The notes beneath the pieces are model-generated. The model had not been told where the DNA came from and did not search any database. It saw only the letters and a list, made by a program, of their open reading frames with translations. From the NCBI GenBank assembly GCA_007988745.1, contig BJUT01000028.1, positions 1 through 51,960 of the forward strand: a stretch of DNA of 51,960 bases. The letters are read 5' to 3'. How positions within the stretch are numbered: the first letter of the stretch is position 1; every line of letters begins with the position of its first letter. Made by a program: the position numbers and the translations under genes. Positions 47,128 to 51,960 of the stretch are shown one piece after another. The stretch comes from Pseudoalteromonas atlantica (GTDB lineage: Bacteria > Pseudomonadota > Gammaproteobacteria > Enterobacterales > Alteromonadaceae).

Positions 47128-48096
47128 ATGCGAACAATTAAAACACCTCAGGGTATAAAACTCAGTTACCAAGACGAAGGCGATAAAAAAGCCCCCGCAA
47201 TCATACTTATTATGGGTTTAGGCGCACAAATGACCGTGTGGCCGGACTCGCTTTACTACACCTTAGTAAAAATAGGGTTTAGGGTTATACGCTTTGATAA
47301 CCGCGACACTGGCCTTTCTACTCATTTAGAGCACCACCCTAGCCCGAGTTTATTTAAATCGTGGTTAAGTAAACGCCTGCCCATACGCACGCAAACGCCC
47401 TATTTACTTGATGATATGGCAAACGATGTATTAGCGCTTATGGCGGCGCTTAAAATAAAAAAAGCGCATTTTGTAGGTGCTTCTATGGGCGGTATGATTG
47501 CTCAACTAATTGCAGCTCAACATAAAAAAAAGGTGCTAAGTTTAACCACTATTATGTCAAGCTCTAGCCTGCCAAGGCTGAGTGCCAAAAGCATTGGCGT
47601 ATTTATAAAGCTTGCCAAATTAAAGCCCAAAACATCCAGCCGTGATGAGGCAATAAACTACAACATTAAACTTAACCAACTTATTGGCAGCCCCGCTTAC
47701 CCTCAATCAGAAGACGCACTTCGCCATCATGCAACGCAAATTGTAGAGCGCTCGCATAATCCAAGTGGCTACAAACGCCAGCTTATTGCTATGGCCGCGA
47801 GTAAAGACAGGCAACATTTAATTCGTAAAATTAAAACGCCTACTTTAGTAATTCACGGCAGCGACGATGTGGTAATACCCGTAAGTGCAGGCAAAAAAAC
47901 GGCAAGCCTTATAAAAAAAGCCAAACTAAGAGTAGTCCCTGGGATGGGCCATAACTTTGCGCCAGAACTTATGCCTCTTATGACAAAGTGGATAGTTAAG
48001 CATGTAAAAAAAGCGCAGCGCAAACACCTAAATAAAAAACGCAAAAAACAACAACAACAAAAAAACCACTTTGGTATAACCAAAAAGGCACTATAA
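47128..48096 (+). CDS. alpha/beta hydrolase with basic tail
   Basis: A 322-residue serine hydrolase fold. The oxyanion motif is LIMGLGAQ, the nucleophile Ser119 is in GASMGG, the acid is in VIHGSDDVVIP, and the histidine in VPGMGHNF. The C-terminal 35 residues are extremely basic and Gln-rich (KKRKKQQQQK), unlike other family members. ATG at 47128 is chosen over a TTG six bases upstream. Substrate unknown. A perfect TTTGGT-ATA-ACCAAA palindrome lies in its last codons (48070-48084). Confidence 0.82.
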   Translation: MRTIKTPQGIKLSYQDEGDKKAPAIILIMGLGAQMTVWPDSLYYTLVKIGFRVIRFDNRDTGLSTHLEHHPSPSLFKSWLSKRLPIRTQTPYLLDDMANDVLALMAALKIKKAHFVGASMGGMIAQLIAAQHKKKVLSLTTIMSSSSLPRLSAKSIGVFIKLAKLKPKTSSRDEAINYNIKLNQLIGSPAYPQSEDALRHHATQIVERSHNPSGYKRQLIAMAASKDRQHLIRKIKTPTLVIHGSDDVVIPVSAGKKTASLIKKAKLRVVPGMGHNFAPELMPLMTKWIVKHVKKAQRKHLNKKRKKQQQQKNHFGITKKAL

Positions 48097-48112
48097 AAAC
48101 TACAAAAACAAA

Positions 48113-48144
48113 AAATTGGTAATGTTGATATTTTAAATTGGTAT
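48113..48144 (+). promoter_or_regulatory. direct repeats upstream of the alginate lyase gene
   Basis: AAATTGGTA occurs twice (48113-48121 and 48135-48143), exactly 22 bases (two helical turns) apart, 65 to 95 bases upstream of the start codon. Together with the TTTGGT-ATA-ACCAAA palindrome at 48070-48084 they share a TTGGT core, suggesting one regulator binding a row of sites. A weak -10 (TAATAT, 48168-48173) lies downstream. Confidence 0.5.
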
Positions 48145-48207
48145 GTTAGATTAAAGTTAAGCGAAGTTAATATCGCTCATTTTTAATATCATCACACAGA
48201 GACAACA

Positions 48208-49296
48208 ATGAAAAATCTAACATCTACTTTTAAACTCACAGCACTGGCTGCTGTTACCCCTTTGCTATTTATGGGCTGTGCCAGCACAAGTACACCTGTT
48301 GATAGTAATGTCGCAGTACCTGCGTCAAAATTTGATTTATCGCAATGGAAAATAAACGTACCTGTAGATCTCAATAACGATGGAAAAATAGATACCGTAG
48401 ACGTAGAAGAGATCCAAACCTACGCGCACCCTGATTTTTTCTACCTTGATGATCAAGGTTATATGGTATTTACCTCGCCAAATAAAGCGCTTACCAGTGC
48501 CAATTCAACCAATACCCGCAGTGAACTAAGACAAATGATCCGCGGCACTAATACCAAAATAAAAACTAAAAATTCAAAGAATAATTTTGCCCTAGCTGTA
48601 CACCCGCTATCGGAGCGCTTTGGCTCGGTAGGCGGAAAAATGGAAGCCACGCTAAAGGTGGATCATGTTGCGCTTCGCGCTAACGATCCTAATAAAAAAG
48701 CCGCTTACTCTGTGGTGGTAGGGCAAATTCACGCAGGTAAAGACCAAGCCTTAATAGATACAAAACTGGGTTTTGGCTGGGGTAACGAACCACTTAAAAT
48801 TTATTATAAAAAATGGCCTGGCCATAAAACCGGATCTGTTTTTTGGAATTACGAACGTAACTTACCAAAAAAAGATCCTAACCGAACCGACATTACATAC
48901 CCTGTGTGGGGTAATACCTGGGAAAACTCGGACGATCCCGGTGCGACAGGCATAGCGCTTGGCGAAGACTTTAGTTACACAGTAAACGTGCATAAAAACA
49001 TGATGTACTTAACCTTTAGCGCCCAAGGCAAAAAAGACGTTAACTACGCAATTAACTTAGGCAATAACGTAGATGCCTATGGCAAGGTAGATGAAAAAGA
49101 TCACCCTAATGGCTATGCTGCCGATTGGCATTACTTTAAAGCGGGTGCTTATAACCAATGTAGCACCAAAAGCGCTAAAGGCATTTGGTACCCAGGCTGT
49201 TTAGGCACTGGCGATTGGGCCACCGACAAGCAAAATGGTGATTACGCCCAAGTGAGCTTTAAAAAATTAGTATTAAGCCCATCAACTAAACCGTAA
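48208..49296 (+). CDS. PL7 family alginate lyase lipoprotein
   Basis: Cuts alginate by beta-elimination. The 362-residue precursor has a lipoprotein signal (LLFMGC, Cys24), then a PL7 jelly-roll. The catalytic and substrate motifs are all visible: TRSELRQM (R-S/T-E-L-R), GQIH, and YFKAGAYNQ. An EF-hand-like LNNDGKIDTVDVEE near the start may bind calcium. Lipoprotein anchoring suggests an envelope location. No other alginate genes are seen in this window. Convergent with a Nudix gene, overlapping it by 11 bases. Confidence 0.9.
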   Translation: MKNLTSTFKLTALAAVTPLLFMGCASTSTPVDSNVAVPASKFDLSQWKINVPVDLNNDGKIDTVDVEEIQTYAHPDFFYLDDQGYMVFTSPNKALTSANSTNTRSELRQMIRGTNTKIKTKNSKNNFALAVHPLSERFGSVGGKMEATLKVDHVALRANDPNKKAAYSVVVGQIHAGKDQALIDTKLGFGWGNEPLKIYYKKWPGHKTGSVFWNYERNLPKKDPNRTDITYPVWGNTWENSDDPGATGIALGEDFSYTVNVHKNMMYLTFSAQGKKDVNYAINLGNNVDAYGKVDEKDHPNGYAADWHYFKAGAYNQCSTKSAKGIWYPGCLGTGDWATDKQNGDYAQVSFKKLVLSPSTKP

Positions 49297-49690
49297 GCGT
49301 TGTTGTAGTTAAGTAGTTTTTAAGTGATGTAAACAGTGGCGATGGTAAATTATTAATGTCGCACCAGCGCCACTGCATACATTTATTTGGCTCGTTTAGC
49401 ACAGGCTCGCCGCCCTCGTAATCGGCTTTTACGTATAAAGTAATGTAGTGTTTATTCTCAGCACTAAAAATATCGTTAGTAAAATCAAGCTTAGTAATTT
49501 TACTCACATTTAGCCCTGTTTCCTCAAATACCTCGCGTATTGCGCACTGCTCAACACTTTCACCAAATTCTAAATGTCCACCAGGCGTTGCCCATGTATT
49601 TGCACCATGCGACCCTATTCGCTCACCTAATAAAATAGTGTTTTGGCGCATTATAATAACCGCAACCCCTACTCTTACTACGTTACTCAT
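49286..49690 (-). CDS. Nudix hydrolase
   Basis: A 134-residue Nudix enzyme. The full signature GX5EX7REUXEEXGU runs from Gly38 to Leu60 (GGHLEFGES ... REVFEETG). The N-terminal IIMRQNTILLGERIG and the C-terminal WRWCDINNLPSPLF are typical of MutT-like proteins of this size. The nucleotide substrate is not determined by the sequence. Its 3' end overlaps the alginate lyase gene, so the two converge. Confidence 0.9.
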   Translation of the reverse strand: MSNVVRVGVAVIIMRQNTILLGERIGSHGANTWATPGGHLEFGESVEQCAIREVFEETGLNVSKITKLDFTNDIFSAENKHYITLYVKADYEGGEPVLNEPNKCMQWRWCDINNLPSPLFTSLKNYLTTTTLTV

Positions 49691-49874
49691 ATTGTGTTTT
49701 CTCTTATTTTAATTGCTCGCCATGCTGAGCCACACGCTTTGTATTGTCAATTTTGTATTTTAAAACCTAAAGTGTTGTTTAACTTTTAGCCGACCATAGT
49801 CGAATACCTATCGATTAAAAAAAAGCCTACCTTTTGTAAGGTCTCTCACACACATTTAGTATTAGGAGCCCACT

Positions 49875-51758
49875 ATGTTAGGCCCATATAAACAACAATA
49901 CGAAAGCTTTAAACAAAACCCAGCACAATTTTGGCTTGAACAAGCAAAGCGCCTACCTTGGTATAAAAAGCCCGAAAACGCCTACACACAAGACACTGAC
50001 GGCCTTTACCATTGGTTTGATGATGGCCAACTAAACACCAGTTTTTTAGCGCTCGACCAACACGTTATTGCCGGTTTTGGCGAGCAAACCGCGCTTATTT
50101 ACGACTCCCCCGTAACCAACACGCAGCAGAAGTATAGCTACTACCAGTTACAGCAAGAGGTAGCTAAATTTGCCGGTGTAATGCAATCGTTAGGCGTTAG
50201 TAAAGGCGACCGCGTTGTTATTTATATGCCCATGATCCCCCAAGCTGTAATAGGCATGCTGGCCTGCGCCCGATTAGGCGCTATACACTCTGTGGTATTT
50301 GGTGGCTTTGCAGCGCATGAACTCGCCGTACGTATAGACGATGCTAAACCTAAACTCATACTGAGCGCTTCGTGCGGTGTAGAGGTAGATAGCGTAATAG
50401 AATATAAACCGCTGATTGATCACGCCATAGATCTTGCCAATCATAAAATAGATCACTGCGTTATTTACCAGCGCGAACAAGTAGCTGCCACGCTTATCCC
50501 CACAAGAGATATTAACTGGGATGAGGCAATGCAAACAGCCACTGCAGTAGAGCCAGTACCTTTAAGTGGGCGTGATCCTCTTTATATTTTATATACCTCA
50601 GGCACTACAGGCACGCCTAAAGGCGTAGTGCGTGAAAACGGCGGCCATGGTGTTGCTATGCACTACAGCATGGAAACCGTTTACGGCATGCAGCCCGGCG
50701 ACGTATTTTGGGCTGCCTCAGATATAGGCTGGGTCGTTGGGCACTCCTACATAGTGTATGCCCCGCTAATTTATCGCTGTACAACAGTGTTGTTTGAAGG
50801 CAAACCAGTTCGCACACCTGATGCCAGTGCATTTTGGCGAGTAGTAGAGCAGTACCAAGTAAATGCATTATTTACAGCGCCCACTGCGTTTAGAGCCATC
50901 AAAAAAGAAGACCCAAATGCAAAGGGCTTTAAGCAGTACAACACCAGTAGTTTAAAACGACTATTTTTAGCTGGCGAGCGGCTCGACCCGCCAACGTACA
51001 ACTGGCTAAAAGAAAAAACCAACCTGCCAATACTCGATCACTGGTGGCAAACAGAAACCGGCTGGGCCATTGCCTGTAACCCCGTAGGCATAGAAGAATT
51101 AGTAACAAAACCAGGTAGCTCTACCGTGCCAACTCCTGGGTTTGATGTGCAAATATTGAATATGCAAGGCGAGCAATGCGCACCAAACGAGCAAGGCGTG
51201 GTGGCTATAAAATTGCCGCTGCCACCAGGTTGCTTACCCACCATTTGGCAAAACACAGCGCGCTTTAAAACCGGTTATTTAACTCAGTACCCAGGGTATT
51301 ATCTTTCCGGCGATGGTGGTTACATAGATGGCGATGGTTACCTATTTATAATGGGCCGTACAGACGATGTTATAAACGTAGCAGGTCATAGGCTTTCAAC
51401 CGGCGAAATGGAAGAAATAGTCGCATCCCACCCAGCCGTTGCAGAGTGCGCGGTGTTTGGGGTTGCCGATACACTAAAAGGCCAATTACCGATGGCCATG
51501 ATCGTACTTAAAAACGACTTTACCGGCTCCCCTACCGATGTAGAGCAAGAGCTTGTGCAAACAGTACGCAACCAAATAGGCGCTATAGCGTGCCTTAAAA
51601 CGATAGTAAGCGTAGAGCGATTACCAAAAACTCGCTCAGGTAAAATACTACGCAAAAATTTACGTCAACTGGTCGATGGCGACGAACTACAAATACCTTC
51701 AACCATAGACGACGCCGGTATTTTTGAAGAAATAAACCAGCAGCTCACCCTGCGTTAA
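49875..51758 (+). CDS. prpE: propionate--CoA ligase PrpE
   Basis: Activates propionate to propionyl-CoA with ATP; acyl-CoA synthetase of the ANL superfamily, 627 residues. The P-loop is YTSGTTGTPKG, with downstream DHWWQTETGWAI and SGDGGYIDGDGYLFIMGRTDD core motifs. The C-terminal catalytic lysine is Lys590 in KTRSGKILRK, a known acetylation site in this family. PrpE-type rather than acetyl-CoA synthetase is favoured by the N terminus (YESFKQNPAQFWLEQAKRL) and ADP-site context, but both activities are possible. prpBCD are not in this window. TAGGAG precedes the ATG. Confidence 0.88.
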   Translation: MLGPYKQQYESFKQNPAQFWLEQAKRLPWYKKPENAYTQDTDGLYHWFDDGQLNTSFLALDQHVIAGFGEQTALIYDSPVTNTQQKYSYYQLQQEVAKFAGVMQSLGVSKGDRVVIYMPMIPQAVIGMLACARLGAIHSVVFGGFAAHELAVRIDDAKPKLILSASCGVEVDSVIEYKPLIDHAIDLANHKIDHCVIYQREQVAATLIPTRDINWDEAMQTATAVEPVPLSGRDPLYILYTSGTTGTPKGVVRENGGHGVAMHYSMETVYGMQPGDVFWAASDIGWVVGHSYIVYAPLIYRCTTVLFEGKPVRTPDASAFWRVVEQYQVNALFTAPTAFRAIKKEDPNAKGFKQYNTSSLKRLFLAGERLDPPTYNWLKEKTNLPILDHWWQTETGWAIACNPVGIEELVTKPGSSTVPTPGFDVQILNMQGEQCAPNEQGVVAIKLPLPPGCLPTIWQNTARFKTGYLTQYPGYYLSGDGGYIDGDGYLFIMGRTDDVINVAGHRLSTGEMEEIVASHPAVAECAVFGVADTLKGQLPMAMIVLKNDFTGSPTDVEQELVQTVRNQIGAIACLKTIVSVERLPKTRSGKILRKNLRQLVDGDELQIPSTIDDAGIFEEINQQLTLR

Positions 51759-51770
51759 ACCCAACCTAAC

Positions 51771-51804
51771 AAAGCCATTTTATATTTAAAATAAAATGGC
51801 TTTT
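51771..51804 (+). terminator. intrinsic terminator of prpE
   Basis: AAAGCCATTTTAT (51771-51783) pairs perfectly with ATAAAATGGCTTT (51791-51803) around seven bases, followed by T residues. Confidence 0.85.
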
Positions 51805-51852
51805 ACTTTGACTGAAATTTTATACTCATTAGCACTTTCTTACTTAATGCTA

Positions 51853-51960
51853 GGGTCTGTTGATCTTTTAAGGTTAAATTTGCAGCTGTCTGTTTGGTAT
51901 TTAGGCAAGGCAGAGCCTATATAGTGTGGTTGTTCCCCACAAATAGGCGATAACGTAGCA
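51853..51960. repeat. start of a structured repeat, MITE-like (truncated by window end)
   Basis: A GGGTCTGTTGATCTTTT terminus follows a TA dinucleotide at 51851-51852, as in the terminal inverted repeats of many IS elements and MITEs. Inside lies a nested stem: GCCTAT (51915-51920) / ATAGGC (51943-51948) enclosing GTGTGG (51924-51929) / CCCCAC (51935-51940, one mismatch). The sequence has no reading frame and the right end is outside the window. Repeat identity is inferred from form and from general familiarity with such sequences. Confidence 0.5.

Overview
This window looks like chromosome from a marine gammaproteobacterium of the Alteromonadales, most likely Pseudoalteromonas. The reasons are an AT-rich base composition, a Na+-pumping oxaloacetate decarboxylase (oadGAB), a cold-type LacZ of about 1030 residues, an AraC-partnered lipid-type hydroxylase, a PL7 alginate lyase lipoprotein, and housekeeping genes of gammaproteobacterial type (arcA/arcB, mutY-yggX, trmB, rsmC). 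The genus is an inference from protein character; there is no rRNA gene to confirm it.

Layout. 1-336: a tRNA-like 5' remnant and otherwise empty DNA. 337-8246: two membrane sensor kinases flanking mutY-yggX and trmB-rsmC. 8247-11786: arcA and arcB, adjacent and convergent, sharing a hairpin. 12013-19625: folE2, a DUF2726 gene with a start-codon-sequestering hairpin, mtnN-cbiB, tyrS, an M23 endopeptidase and an aldo/keto reductase followed by an unlisted 58-residue membrane protein. 19764-22939: oadGAB, with a promoter and two PdhR-like boxes upstream. 23412-23885: a DUF1328 protein and a small lipoprotein behind a sigma-54-type promoter. 24732-32501: a metal and metalloid resistance island (CzcCBA-type efflux, a His/Cys-rich leader protein, an ArsR regulator, an ArsP/UPF0718 permease with a Cys-rich repeat). 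32498-36536: AraC regulator and divergent lacZ. 36611-43853: DoxX, a 7TM-DISM diguanylate cyclase, unknown membrane proteins, a VOC protein and a DUF3015-DUF4105 pair. 43859-46216: fatty-acid-hydroxylase/SRPBCC pair with divergent AraC regulator. 46302-51758: a solute-binding-like protein, an alpha/beta hydrolase, a PL7 alginate lyase, a Nudix hydrolase and prpE. 51853-51960: the beginning of a structured repeat (MITE-like) cut by the window end.

How it works together. The window mixes core genes with small accessory modules, each with a visible control element: ArsR-type operators on both sides of the arsR/permease intergenic region, PdhR-like boxes at the oad promoter, TTGGT repeats before the alginate lyase, and many clean intrinsic terminators. 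No transposase gene, CRISPR array, prophage or classical defence island is visible. The most unusual signals are the sigma-54 small-protein operon, the pair of half-size membrane proteins at 40543-41291, the Cys-repeat permease with its ArsR control, the DUF2726 hairpin and an ArcB lacking one redox cysteine.
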